Shown: piece after piece, positions 50,527 through 62,942 of the stretch | Numbering within the stretch: position 1 is the first letter of the stretch | How the letters are laid out: every line of letters begins with the position of its first letter | Assembly: GCA_965153455.1 (NCBI GenBank) | Contig: OZ234500.1 | Span: 10,168,001-10,232,000, forward strand | Source of the DNA: Sphagnum compactum | Lineage: Eukaryota > Bryophyta > Sphagnopsida > Sphagnales | DNA: 64,000 nt | Direction of reading: 5' to 3' | The notes under the pieces: model-generated | Seen by the model: the letters and a program-made list of their open reading frames with translations, nothing else | Database searches by the model: none | What the model was told of the DNA's origin: nothing | Made by a program: the position numbers and the translations under genes

Positions 50527-50719
50527 GGTGCATTCACATTTGATGTTAAAGACTTTAATGTTGAATCCCCTAACACCATGCTAGCCGTTTCAGACCTAAT
50601 TGTCATGAAAATTTTATGTTAAACTAAGATTCATTTAACATTAAACTATAACCCATTTAACATTAGGTGCCACCTAAATTTTCATTTAACATTAACTTAA
50701 CATCAAGTGTGAATGCACC
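50527..50719. mobile_element. MITE with 23-bp terminal inverted repeats (Tourist-like)
   Basis: The left terminal repeat at 50527-50549 (GGTGCATTCACATTTGATGT, then TAA) and the right one at 50697-50719 are inverted copies with a single mismatch. The element is 193 bp and non-coding, with internal CATTTAACATTA repeats. The 5' flank is TTAA; TTAA also follows the right end after one A, compatible with a TWA- or TTAA-type target site. Size, ends and site are typical of plant MITEs. Confidence 0.85.
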
Positions 50720-53700
50720 ATTAAAAGGTCATTTGTCCTTAAACAAATTCAATCTAAAGTGATTCCTTTTAGAGTTTAAACAAATATTATGTGTCCACCC
50801 TAGGCATTGCACAAGCCAGAAAATCAATGGGTAGATTGAGTATTTGGGCTTCATATACTAGAGTTGGATAACAAGTTCATGAATTTCAGGTCTTTAATGC
50901 ATAATTATTCAATTTTGAAAACTCCTTTTTGATAATTAGAATATTCAAGTAATATTTCAAAAGATTCATTTTCCTTCACACAAAAGAATTCTTTGAGAAA
51001 TTTTCTCTTTTTTGAAAACTTCAGCATGTTGATAATAATATAAGTTTTGTTGAACCTACATTTCAACTATGGTATACAACTAGAAACAAGGAAAGTCTTT
51101 TCCCATGTTTTGTAGCAAGATTAGAAGTTATGTAAACATCCTTTTCACTTTATTCCACAACCTCTAGACATCAAATGGAACTAATAAGATCTTTTCAATT
51201 AACCATTTGGACACACTTTTTGCCACAATTTCATATATACTCACTACACTTGCAAATGCCTTTCTAGGTGGGGCATTCAAGGTTAAATTGAACACTCCAA
51301 TTGTTTCACCATAAAATGTGTAAAAATATAAGCTCCACATGTCACCCCAAGGCCAAGAACTTCATCTAACTTATGACAACAAGAAAAGTTTTGGCAATTT
51401 ATCAAATTCAAGGTGGCATGGTTCTATAATTTGCATCTGTCAATCAAATTTTAAAACCTCTTTCTTAGCAAATATCAAATTCATGTTGGCTTTTCCATAT
51501 CAGATGAACTAATAGACTTGTCACATTGCTACAACAAGAGAATATGTTACATCTCCCTTTATATCCCAAATAACAATGCAAAAACTCACATGGAATGTTC
51601 AGAATAAAGTTTCAATGTCAAAATTCACCCAAAAAAAAAAGAAACATCAATTGTTTGGTTTGCAAGGTCATCCACAAACAACATAGGTTGATTTAGAGAG
51701 ATTTCAAGGGCACCAACCTACCAAAACAATGACATGTTAAAGCATTCCAAATTTTAAATGGCAATGTGTGTGGTGTGTATTTGCTTCTAGTTCAAAAGTT
51801 GTGCAAGATTAAATAACTAAAATTGATGGGGGATTAATTTCTTGAACAAATCAATCTATCCAACTCAAGGTGCCCAAGACCAAGTGTACGTCATTGAGTA
51901 AAATTAACTTTCAAGCTATGATACGTTGTTACATTCTTAGGACATTGCCATCCTTTTTCTTAAATTTGGTAATAGTTGTAACAACCACCAAATAATAAAA
52001 AAATACATACCTCATGTCCTAATGCATCAACATGGTAAATACAAAATTTGTGGTAAAGCACTAATGAGGCTTGTTGATATGGAAAAAACTTTTCAAAACA
52101 TGATACATTTGCAAACAAAACAAAAAAATACATAAATTTCCCCATGGGATACCTTTCACTTCATACATCAATAATTGTATACTTGAAAAAGACAACCACA
52201 ATCTACAAACCTTCTTGACACCCAAATTTAATCATTGAACAATTTTTGTCCAACAATGCAACCTTTCATGGATCATGAAATTTGGCCACTATTCCAACAT
52301 ATGTTGTGTTTCAAGGGGTAGAACCTAATTTTGAAGGCTAGAGAACCTCCGGATTGGGCAAGGATGTAAATTGTTATAGTTCATTTCAACATTCAAGTGA
52401 ATTAGTAGGAAATGTTTGTTTTGATCATCACAAACAACCATTGAGATTGGCCCTAGTGCAATGGGAATATGATGCTTCCATGTCAAGGAGAAACTAGAAA
52501 ATTTCATAAACCTACTTCAACAGTTCAAGTCAAGACATTGAAACCCCTTGGGAACATGGAGTCACACTATTTATAGTCTACCAATAGAGTGCAAAGTTGC
52601 AAGCAATAGTTGCTTTTCAAGAGAAGCACAAAATGTAGACAAAAACCTTTAAAATATTATATTGCATTGAATTTTAGAATTTTGAATTCACAAGACCATG
52701 ATTACCACAAACTTCAACACTTGAAAAACCTAGGGCTAGGATGTAGGTTCTAATGACGAAAAGTACAAAATCAACACTTGAAGTGAATCAATTATACAAA
52801 GAAATAAAAAAGTTTAAGAATGAAAAATAGAATTGAAAAGAAAATCATTCAATCAATTGCAATTCACAATGAGCATAGAAAGTGTAACACTTTCAATTAA
52901 GAAGTTCTAAAAAACTTCAAAGGTTGTAATTTACTTTAAGTCTCCAACACTTTAAAAGTCTCAAATTTGACCTTGAGGCTTGAAGATGAACTCCAACGCA
53001 AAGCTTCAAATTGCAAGCATTCTCCTTTCCCATATCCCATCTAGCAATCCTCGAAAGTAGTTGAATATTGATTCCATAATCTTGTTCTCGATCATCTCAT
53101 TCCTCCATAACTAAATTATGACATTACAAAATGGAGTCCCATTAAAATTTGATAGGTTATCCTACCAATTAAAATATAGTTGTAAAAGTAGTATTGACAA
53201 AATTAGCCTTCATTGCATTAGCACTTGCTGGTGAAGTAGACAAAATTGAGGTATGCAAGATGACGAAAAATTTAGTCACAATGATAGTGGGGATGGCGAA
53301 CAAGGGCTGGTGTTGTGAGAAAGATTTGCAACTTAGGGTTTAAGGTTTGCAACAAGGTGATGATCAGCCACTAAGCTGTAGTGGTATTAGGCCAAAAAAT
53401 CAGAATAAAGCCCCTTGGTTTTAGCATGGGCCTGTTGTAGGCTCCTCACTTGTGTAATGTGTTGCCTTTTGACAAATTTTCGCCAAAAAAAAAGACCTAT
53501 TGAGGGGATGATGATCACTACATGAATTATTATGAAGGGGTGGTGAAGTTTTGCATGTGGTCAGCTCAGTTATCTAACTCTAAACACAGAGGAAGTTCTG
53601 AGATTCTAGTCAGAACAAAAAAAACAGAAATTTAATTACGTTTGTAAACTGCCTCTGTGTCGGTGCCCACTTGCCCCTCGATATAACAACTCAGATGCAA

Positions 53701-54332
53701 GGCTCATGATTGACAAAGTATTGCAAGCATTTGCTAAATGACATGCATCACAATATAAAATGTGTAGGCCAACATACTCACAGTCTGAAAATCTAAAGGG
53801 TCACAGAACTTGTTGGGCTTAAAAAAGTACATTTACCATGAGACTCAAAATTTTGACATGACACATACAACTTTTGAAAAGCAAATTTTGGTGGCCAGTC
53901 AGGCCATTATGACATGCTCCATTGAGTTCACTATTTTCAAAATAATAATTTTGGAAAATGTTACTTGAGGGCAAATGGGAAGGTATGGCTAAGCTACCCT
54001 TCTTCCCTCAAACTGTAAGCTTACTTCCTTGAGATGCACTGTTATGTTTGTTCATTCATCAAAGTCTTATGACTGGTAAGCAAAAGATTCTTATGGTGCA
54101 TGTCCTTCATTGTGAGAAAGCGTTTTCAACAAATTCTTTTTATCAATTGTGACACTCTATCATCACTTTATGTTGGAGACACTTGATGCATTCAAACATA
54201 GAGGTCGGCAGCACTTTACTATGGCTAATCCACTTGTGATTGATTGGATGACTAACCTTTCTAATGTCCGACTGAGTAAGTTTAAGAATTTTTCATAGAA
54301 TGATCAATTGTATTCTCTGGAAAGGAGACAAA
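50720..54332. other. AT-rich intergenic region
   Basis: No gene or further clear repeat is recognised. Open frames (51960-52145, 52325-52507) lack domains. Confidence 0.6.
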
Positions 54333-54662
54333 GAGAATCTCCAGAAGTGCTCAGTGAGTTGTGGTGCTAATTATGTGCCTACACAAATATTTCTCCCATC
54401 CAAGTTTAGTTATATAATTTTTTGGAGGGGACCCACAAAACTAAAACTGAGACTGCAAATAAGTGCGAGACTACTAATAGCAAACCACCTGGACCAATCA
54501 TTATGATTGACCAATCAAAAAAAGGGAGAACCAGTCATATCATCATATTTATTGCACTCTTCTCTAGCAGGTATTAAGCAAAATTGCTTGGCCAAAACCA
54601 TTTTGCTGAGCCAAACCTGCATGCTTTGCAGGGTCATGAACTGAGCACTGGCAGAGTTGCTC
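54333..54662 (+). mobile_element. MITE family M1, complete copy
   Basis: The left end is GAGAATCTCCAGAAGTGCTC followed by AGT. The right end in reverse complement is GAGCAACTCTGCCAGTGCTC followed by AGT, giving imperfect 23-bp inverted repeats around 330 bp. GAGCATCTCCA-type ends are frequent in plant MITEs. The right flank is TAA and the left flank AAA, an imperfect TWA-like target site. A truncated relative lies at 22984-23140. The open frame at 54300-54506 crosses it and is not a gene. Confidence 0.75.
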
Positions 54663-54902
54663 TAATATCAAACTAGTTTATTAGTTTGGTGAAACCTCCA
54701 GTCAAGTTTCATATACACCTTTGCAAAACAAGCTAGTTGCTGGATTTATAGGTTAGAGGTGTGGTTCCAACTTATGTTATCAATTAAGTGCAGTAAGTAT
54801 CCCAACAAAATGAAAGAAGATATATTGCAGAATTATTTGTAAGTTCCAGTGATTTTGTTTTGACATATTTTCTCATTTTTTAGAGAAAACATCTGGGAGC
54901 CT

Positions 54903-55215
54903 CTTGGAGGCTTTTAAAAATTCCCACCACCCAGATTGTGAAAGGCTCCGAAATCTAAGAATGACTCAATTAGACAGCTAAACCAACTGCTTGATTTGAA
55001 GTGAAGTTCTTGGAGGCTTTTAAAAATTCCCACCACCTAGTGAAAGGCTCGGAAATCTAAGAATGACTCAATGAGACAGCTAAACCAACTGCTTGATTTG
55101 AAGTGAAGAACTTGGAGGCTTTAAAAAATTCCCACCACCCAGATCGTGAAAGGCTTGGAAATCTAAGAATGACTCAATGAGACAGACAAACCAACTGCTT
55201 GATTTGAAGTGAAGA
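54903..55215. repeat. Tandem repeat, 3 copies of about 102-106 bp
   Basis: Units start CTTGGAGGCTTT at 54903, 55009 and 55111. Each unit contains AAATTCCCACCACC, GTGAAAGGCT, AAATCTAAGAATGACTCAAT and AACCAACTGCTTGATTTGAA. The copies are nearly identical, with one 6-bp deletion in the middle unit, suggesting a recent duplication. Confidence 0.9.
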
Positions 55216-58200
55216 TCATGGGTGAGTTGCGACAAAAATCTGAAGCTCAATTGTTTGGTAGATGATGACACTTAACACTTTATTGGCACCCTTCTGACAG
55301 TGGACAAGTTGTTTTGGTGGACAGGAGTTGCCTAAGCCATTATTAGCCATTTCAGTGTCAATTTCAAGACGCCAAACACCTTCCTAATTATTGCAACTTA
55401 TTATGGACTAGAAGACAACGAAAAAGTCAAACAATCATAAAAATAATTCAGATCCAAAAACGACATCATATGACTTTGCAATTGTCAGAGCTAAGAAGAG
55501 GGTCCAGATCTGATTAATCCAGATCAATTATGCTGCTGTGATCTCCTGTATATGATCATGCCATTTGAATCGTATACCCACACTCCATAGCCAATATGAT
55601 ATGGAAGAGAATTGCATATTTGCTTGCTAAATCGATTTAAAATTCCTGAAAAAGCCATCTTTGGCTTATGAGGCATCTCATGGAGTCTGGACGTTAGTTG
55701 CTGATGGGTATGTAACACGGATTGAATTTGGAATATGAACTTCCACTTGGAAAAGACATTGAGTACCTAGGCTACTCACGTGTATCATAATTCTGAAATG
55801 TTTAGAAAACTGACCCAAAATGTAGCTCTTTTCAAGAGCGTGTTCTTCAAACAATTGAACTATAAAACAATGGTAGTAGATCAACTAGTGGCCCAATAAG
55901 GGCAGCTCAAACCCAATTTGGGGCTTTTTTTTTTATCGGCAATTTTGGTTCTTTATGAAGCCACTTTTATGCCCAGTGCATGAAATTGTCAAACTCATAT
56001 TAAAAATTCTGTTCACACTTGTTAGCCACCTGCCCAGAGGCTGCACCCACAGATGTTCAAGGATACATCCATAGAAAGGATGTATATAATGTACATAGAT
56101 GAAATATGAACTCACAAATGTTCAAGGATGCACACATGGAACAGATGTCAAATGCATGTTATACCATGAAGAATATATGTGTGTGCATGAAGAATGCTGC
56201 ATTGGTAAAACCACATGGGATTATATGAAGGTGTGTAACATGAAAGATGTGGGCAGCCATGTGATGGCCTGCGGGCCGACAGTTGCAAGGACTGCCCATA
56301 CATTAAAAATCCAGTTGACCTCTTGTGAGTAGTTCACTAGTGAGCAGTGTGTTTTTTCTTTTATTTTGTGATGTAGAGGAGGTGGTGATCATCCATAAGC
56401 TGATTTAGCCAAATTTGGCGATTAACAAAATATGAAAGTGAAAATTTAAACACTCTTGTATATTTTTGGCTACCATGTATAGAAATCTGGCGATTTCCAA
56501 AAATTTGGGTTTTGAAAAAAAATTTATTTTTGACATTTTATTTTTTTGCAAAAAATCATTGAATTTGCAACCCAAAAAAAAGTCCAAAAATTTGCCCCAA
56601 AAATTTGGCTAATTGTTAGATACTAGTGAGTATAAGAATTGGGGCTTATAATAAGTCAATAGTAGGGACTTCTTTTGACAAATTGAATTCTTTAATGAAA
56701 TTAATCAGTCTAACAACTGGGAAACCTGCAACAATCATGCAATATTTGTTGACAGTGTTTTATTTGTATTGATATCTGGAAAGAAAGATTCAGAGATTGC
56801 AAACATCAGAGTCAAAATTGTTTGGTGGCTGGTACGTAGAGCTGATTTCAGTCCTTCTAAAGTAAAAATAAGGCCCTGACTACTATAGTACACGGGGCGG
56901 CTTCAGTACACATTTGTCGAATGAATAATTAATTAATTCATATTGAAGATTCCAGTCCGAGAAAAAGAATATTCTCAGAATATATGAAATTTTCTTTTTA
57001 ATAAAAAAAAATCATCATTTCTGACAATAATAAAATGTGTGCTGAAGCTGCCAAGGTCCTACAGAGTATGTTTATTGTGAACAAGGTTTTTCAATTCAAA
57101 TCATTATCTCCCAATTGTATACCTTTGCTACTGCTGCTTCAACACAAAGACAATTTTTATTTTTATTTTATAACATTACGTTGCATGGAAAAGCACAAGG
57201 AAGGAAGGTATATAGGTGTGTATAATATAATAATAATTACCGATATTTGATCATTGCTGAATTACACCAACACCCTCCAGTTGGAAACTCCTTTGTCCTT
57301 TGCCAAATAGGTTTGGTGCCCACCTGGGCAGAAACCCATTCATGAATTGCATGATGGGTAAGACTGGTAGGTAAGTAGCAAGAGGTTGCAGGTGATGGTT
57401 GTTGAAGAATATTTGGATTTTCTTTTCTGAAGGATTGCATTGCTGTTGGACATGATGCACTGTTGTCTTTCTTGTGGAGGACTAGCTTTTCCACAGGCAT
57501 ATATTCTGCTCTTTACATATCTTGCTTTTGATGTGCATTTTGATTTTGTTGTCAAACTTGGATCAACAACATAGTACTAGCAGCTAGGAATGCATAACTC
57601 TTTATGGGGAGGCCAAATTCTTGGTGCTCAAGTTTTAAAATAAATAAAAAAATAGAAAAAACTATGGAAAAAAAAGAAAAGGACACACATTTTTTATATG
57701 AACACTCCAATTGGACCCCAAGTCTTGAGACACACTCATTGTACCTTTAAAAAAAAGTGTTTTTTTAAAATGTGAAGAAGGGCTCAATTCAAAGTTCTAT
57801 TTGCTTCTAAGTTTGAGAAAATTTGGAAGTCTCATGCCATTTGACATATCGAGCATTGTACCATAGGCCTTGAAATGGAATTTTCTATGAATTATATATA
57901 AGGATCGGTTCACAAATGCCCACCTTGAGAACTGTTGGTCATACTACATAGGTAGGGTAAGTTATAAGTTTTTTTTTTCTATTTTTATGTTTTCTATTAT
58001 AAATATGTTTAAGGATTTCAGCATTAATAACTTATGTAGATGAAATTCTAGGTAGGGAATTAAAATTTGAAAATTCAATACCTGACCCATAAAGGTCTTG
58101 CTGGTTCTTGGAGTAATATGTACCAAGTGGGTAGATTATCTATTGGTTTTCAAATAAATTAACAATCAATTAGTAGTCTATCCATAAACCGGGTTGATGA

Positions 58201-58559
58201 TCAAGTGTTTTCTCAATAGCCAGTCAACACTAGTTCCAACATTGCACATGCATTCCTTCAAGTACTCGCCCTTAATTGTGGCAATACCAGTATCATTGCA
58301 TCATTGGAGATGCTTGACAGGGACTTTTACTATTTGTAATTTGTTTCAACAAGTTTTCACACAAGGTAAGGTCTCCCATTTCTCGTATATTACCAGTGTG
58401 TCTTGTGTTGTTATCACATAAGTAAATACTGAATGAATTTTGAAAGGGGAAAATGTACTCCTTCTTAAGGTGTAATGCTGAAATCCAATTCTCAACAAAA
58501 ATTTTAATTTTTGACATAAATTCGCAATTCAAGATTACCTACAACTTAGGTTGAAAATT
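55216..58559. other. Intergenic region
   Basis: No gene is recognised. Minus-strand open frames at 55524-55884 and 57237-57555 are less AT-biased but carry no domain I know. A weak 60-bp duplication (CACA[G/A]ATGTTCAAGGAT) occurs near 56050 and 56113. A repeat-like segment near 56405-56620 (GATTTAGCCAAATTTG, AAATCTGGCGATTT) has a partial relative at 59567-59700. Confidence 0.5.
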
Positions 58560-58830
58560 TGCAAAACCATCTCCATGAAACCCTACTCATCAAGGACCTT
58601 CCAATGTTACATAGAGCACACCCCAATTTCCTTAGCATTATGATTTGAAATGACAAAATTGTTCAAATTTCAATAACCCATGTACAATAAGTCTAAACAT
58701 TGCAAACCCACCTCAATGTACCCAATCTCATCAAGGGCCTTTCCAACCATACCAAGAGCATGATAGGGGGCGCCATGGTTTGGGAAATCTCACTATGACA
58801 AAACAAACAAACAACCTCCCTTGCTAGATG
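58560..58830 (+). repeat. Dispersed dimeric repeat family R2, copy 3 (diverged)
   Basis: Two half-units with CTCATCAAGG followed by CCTTTCCAA or CCTTCCAA, at about 58587 and 58730, then (ACAAA)n and CAACCTCCCTTGCTAGATGA. The order matches copies at 13126 and 44583 but the sequence has drifted. Confidence 0.6.
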
Positions 58831-59149
58831 AATGTTGTCAGCTCCCTATACCCTTAGAGAGGACCTTACAGATTTGACCAAAGGCAATTATAGGGAGCTT
58901 ATAACAATTAGCAGCCTTAGTGGAAGGCCTTACCCCATGAATTTTTTTTCTGCTGTAACCTGATGGCCCGGCTTAGTGAAATTGGTGAGGTCCTTGTAAA
59001 GCCTTCAGGGAGCCCCCAAGCTTTTGAAATCCTGGTGTGCTAAGTATGTATAATACAATCTTAGGACATGAAATTGTCCCATCATTAAAACATAAAGACA
59101 CAAATGAATTCCATCCAATCTTAGGGATGATATTTTCATATCAATGATA

Positions 59150-59380
59150 GATAGCCTAGGGTCAATTTTCCACATGGAAAAAATAAATAAAATTATTTTT
59201 TTTCGAAAATTAAGTTTTTTTTTTTAAATTATTTTTTCATGATTTACTATGATACCCTTGTATGAGGAGTTAAAATCATTCAGATTGAAGCCTGTGATAA
59301 TTATGATAGTGTTCAACACCTCAACTTAATCATATATACAAAAATTCATTTCACTATTTAAAAGATAATTTAATGACGAA
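59150..59380 (+). repeat. Dispersed repeat family R3, copy 2
   Basis: Relative of 31597-31830 in direct orientation, sharing TAGCCTAGGGTCAATTT, CCACATGGA and TGTGATAATTA. Confidence 0.6.
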
Positions 59381-59699
59381 ACTAACCCTAGGGTAAAAGT
59401 ATATAGTACAGATACAAGTGAATTAGATAACCAGTGTGGTTAACCATGGTACAGGAATAAACCAGAACATAGTCTTTCCTGTAAGTCCTCCCTGTGGACA
59501 CACAGCCAGGGTTTCTTTTAAGGATTTTGTGATGTAGTCAAATTGGCAACCATACAGAAAATAATTTAGCCAAATTTGTCTACATACTAGATATGAAAGT
59601 AGGAATATACATAGATTTTATTTTTTTTGGGCTACCTACTAAAACTTACCAGTAAAATCTGGCAATTTGGATTTATTTTTCTTCGAAATCTGGCGAACT

Positions 59700-60868
59700 G
59701 TCGTGCATGATGCTCTTGACTTCGTCTGTAGTTGCCGGAACGAAATGGAGAGCGCAAGGCAAGTAGCACTTAATTAGCGTCGCTTTCCATTAGGTTGCTA
59801 TGATCATAGCAGAATAATTGAAAGCCATTGACATAGGGCCTTGTTTTCTAATTGAAGAGACGGTAGCTTTCCATTAGAGAGCTGCAACTGTCTAAAAATA
59901 CATGTTAAGAACTCTGGGAACACGTGTTCTCATGAAAAAAACAGGCGACGGATTTCATTGTAGGGCGAGTCAGAGTTTGACACAAAGCTCCTGCAATTCG
60001 TCAATGTTTGATCGGTAGAGCTATGAGATGACTGTGAGCAGAGTTAGTTGAGAAAAACATGATGGAAAGCTGCTTTGCTCTGATCAGGGAATCTGTGATC
60101 ACAACAGCCTAATGGAAAGATGCCTTCAGCGTGGTAGTCAGATCCGCACAGCTAGGCTTGCACACTCAGGGAGGGAGACAGGATACATTCATGATGGCAG
60201 CAAGCTGATCGAATACTACCAGGTACGCTCGCGGGACGGCTGTTGTCACGCAAAAAGACTTATCCCTGCTCATGAAATATTTGCAGATCTTCAAGAGAAA
60301 TATCTGCAATTCTGTAGTGATCCTCGTTCACAATTTAACTCAAAATTGAAAAAGTTGGTGTGGACCAGTGCACTAATTGCCAGATTTTGTACAAGTCCGA
60401 TGAGTTCTTCGGAGTTGCAAGGGTGATTGCAGAACTCAGATGATTTAGTGCTATAGACTTTTCCCAGTACTAGAAGGCTGCAAAGGCGGGCGCACGGACT
60501 CTTGATGTGTGTTGTGATAGTGTTGTTTCATGTTGAGAACAGCTAGCTGGTCAGCGCTGTACCCATCCTTACAGTCTAATTGAAAGAGTGATCACCTAAA
60601 TTGTGCTTGCGGGATTCATACATCTTTCATGCCTAGACCTCATATTATATTAAATTTCTTCCTGCCTGCAGCAAAGAGTGTGTTACAAGTCATGACTTGT
60701 TCTGGAGTTTGTGATTTCGTGCTGCTGCATGAGTCATATTCGTCTTGTCTTCAGATTGGTATTATAGATTGTTCTATGTCGTGGAGTTGTTTTAGACCGC
60801 GAGGAGCATTTAGCTGTTATTAGCTGTACAGTACTGCCCTCCTGCAGCAGTGTTCCGATTAAGTCTCC
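59700..60868 (+). promoter_or_regulatory. Putative promoter and 5' leader of the GT34 gene
   Basis: Composition shifts here from AT-rich to gene-like. The open frame at 60112-60426 begins with ATG but has no recognisable domain, and I treat it as leader sequence or chance. A GTACGC donor-like site at 60221 and acceptor-like AG sites near 60671, 60756 and 60848 could mark a leader intron, but none can be proven by sequence alone. Confidence 0.35.
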
Positions 60869-62942
60869 ATGACAAGGAAAGAAGGATCACCAACAAAAGC
60901 AGCGCTGGAGCTGCCCTGGTACCGAAGGGTGCTGCGTGCTGCTGCAGGTCAGAAAGGGTTCAAGCAGCAGCAGGGGCAGCTGCTGCGGCAAACGTTTCAA
61001 TGCAAGAGTATTTATCTCGTTTTCGCCGCGGTTGCTGTGTGCATACTGGTTGTCTGGAGCGTAAGCTACGAGATCGACTTCAAGGACGCCGTAAATTCGG
61101 GACAACCCGATCAAGAACAACGTCGTGATGAACCAACACTTCAGAAATTAGCTGTTCGAAAATTCGGTTCAGATCATGAGCTGGAGAAACAAGTCATTGA
61201 TCAAGCTGGCGCGATTCAGGAAGTCACGTCGGAAAAAGTCTATCAAGCACCACCAATGGATGAGGATGTCAAGAGACTTTTCACAGAGATAGACACCAAG
61301 ATGCAACAGATCTTCAACTCAAACCAGGAGTTCACCAAATTTGGACCCAGAATTGAGAACTGGGATGAGCAACGTGAAGAAATCACCAAGGCAAAGCTGA
61401 TGAAGAGTACTAGATCAAGTAATGCAGTAGCAGCAGCAGCTGAAGATCTGCATCGTGATGATGATGATGATCAGTACTATTCGAGTTCTTCATCAAAACG
61501 TGATCCTGGTCCTCGCATCCTTCTGGTGACGAGCTCACACCCAAAAGCTTGTCCAAACAATCGGGGAGATCAGATGCTTCTGAAGGCCATCAAGAACAAA
61601 ATGGACTATTGCCGATTGCATGACATCCAGATCTACTACAACATGGACAAGATTGATGACGACATGACACTGTGGTGGGTGAAGGTATTCCTGACGCACA
61701 TGCTGATGCGGAAGCACCCAGAGGTGGACTGGATCTGGTGGATGGACAGCGACGCCATCTTCACGGACATGTCGTTCCAACTGCCGTTGGAGAAATACGC
61801 GAACTACAACATGGTGTTGCACGGGTGGGATGAGAAGGTGTACGAGAAGAGAAGCTGGCTGGCTCTCAATGCTGGTGTTTTCTTGCTCCGGAACTGCCAG
61901 TGGTCTTTGGACCTCTTGTACGCCTGGGCTCCCATGAGTCCCCAGGGTCCTGTCCGTGACGCCATTGGTCCGCTCCTTAGCGAGGCCCTCCCTGATCGAC
62001 CTCCAGGCGAAGCTGATGATCAGTCTGCACTTGTATACCTCATGCTCTCAAACAGGTCAATTTATTTTCGAATCTCTACACCCCCCCCCCCCCCCCCCCC
62101 ATGAATCCAATCCAGTGTTTTTTCTTTCTTTTTTCAAGCAATTTTGTCGTTTTTGGACCCCAAACATTGGCAACTTTTTTGTTTGTAGTGCAAATTCGAG
62201 TATTAATTCTTCTTCTATTTTTGGAAAAATGAGACAAATTCTTGATATCACCAAAATTGGAAAATAGAAAACCCTGATTGGGTGCAGTTTTCTTTTTCTT
62301 TCTTTGAGCCATGTTTTTAGTTTTTTCCTCACCAAAAAACGGGGGAGATTTTGAGAGTGTTTGCTTTCCTAGTGTAAATTTGACTAATTCTTCTTTTTTG
62401 GGGAAAAATGCGCCATATTTTCGATATCACAAAATTGGAAAATAGAAAGCCCGGGAAGTTGGACGTAGTGACTAGGTGAGCCACATGGAAGCTGACCCTA
62501 GTTAAGAACAACCTCACAGAAAATTATATGGGATCCTCATCTGTCCGAGCCTGCAGTCAAAAATGTAATCCTTGATCTGAATTTTGATGTGGTTTTTTGT
62601 GGTGAATGCAGCGAGAAGTGGGCTTCCAAGGTATACTTGGAGCGTTCCTACTACTTCCAAGGGTACTGGAGAATTTTGACAGAGAATTTTGAAGAGATGA
62701 TGGCCAAGTACAAGCCAGGAGTGTATGGGGATGAACGGTGGCCATTTGTAACTCATTTTACGGGTTGTGAATTTTGTGAAGGAGTCATTAATCCAGCCTA
62801 CACACCCCAGTTATGCCAAGCCCAAATGGAACGGGCTATCAAATTCGCAGACAACCAAGTCATCAACCAATATGGTTTTCGGCACACTACCCTGGAAGCA
62901 GCAGGGTCAGTCGAATCCATTTGGAAATCAGCTGAACCTTAA
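60869..62942 (+). CDS. GT34 family glycosyltransferase, xyloglucan 6-xylosyltransferase-like (2 exons, 505 aa)
   Basis: Predicted type II Golgi membrane enzyme that would transfer xylose from UDP-xylose to the glucan backbone of xyloglucan; GT34 also includes galactomannan galactosyltransferases. Exons are 60869-62055 and 62612-62942, with a phase-2 GT-AG intron of 556 nt. The layout is a basic cytosolic tail (1-46), a signal anchor (about 47-66), an acidic and serine-rich stem with DDDDD (197-201), then the GT34 domain from about 214. Family marks are NKMDYCRLHDIQIYYN (243-258), WWMDSDAIFTDM (290-301) with the metal- and nucleotide-sugar-binding DSD at 293-295, VLHGW, LALNAGVFLLRNCQWSLDLL (331-350), EADDQSA (381-387) and, in exon 2, YYFQGYW and RWPFVTHFTGCEFC. 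Length is near the family norm. The C-terminal end is short after GFRHTTLEA. Donor specificity cannot be settled from sequence. Confidence 0.93.
62081..62100. repeat. (C)20 homopolymer in the GT34 intron
   Basis: Twenty consecutive C bases, 26 nt downstream of the 5' splice site. Reading through would add a Pro run to the exon-1 frame, which shows why the exon must end at 62055. Such tracts are length-unstable and error-prone in sequencing. Confidence 0.95.
62160..62465. repeat. Tandem duplication in the GT34 intron (family R4)
   Basis: Two imperfect units about 179 bp apart share TAATTCTTCTT, GGAAAAATG, GATATCAC and AAAATTGGAAAATAGAAA. An inverted relative lies at 46100-46190. This suggests the intron acquired a dispersed repeat that later duplicated. 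Confidence 0.65.

Noticed and set aside
57237-57555. Minus-strand open frames with Cys and Trp residues
   Set aside because: No known domain, several alternative frames overlap, and no flanking exon was recognisable.
60112-60426. 104-codon frame upstream of GT34
   Set aside because: It has an ATG but no recognisable domain, and lies where the leader or promoter of GT34 is expected. It is not supported as a gene.
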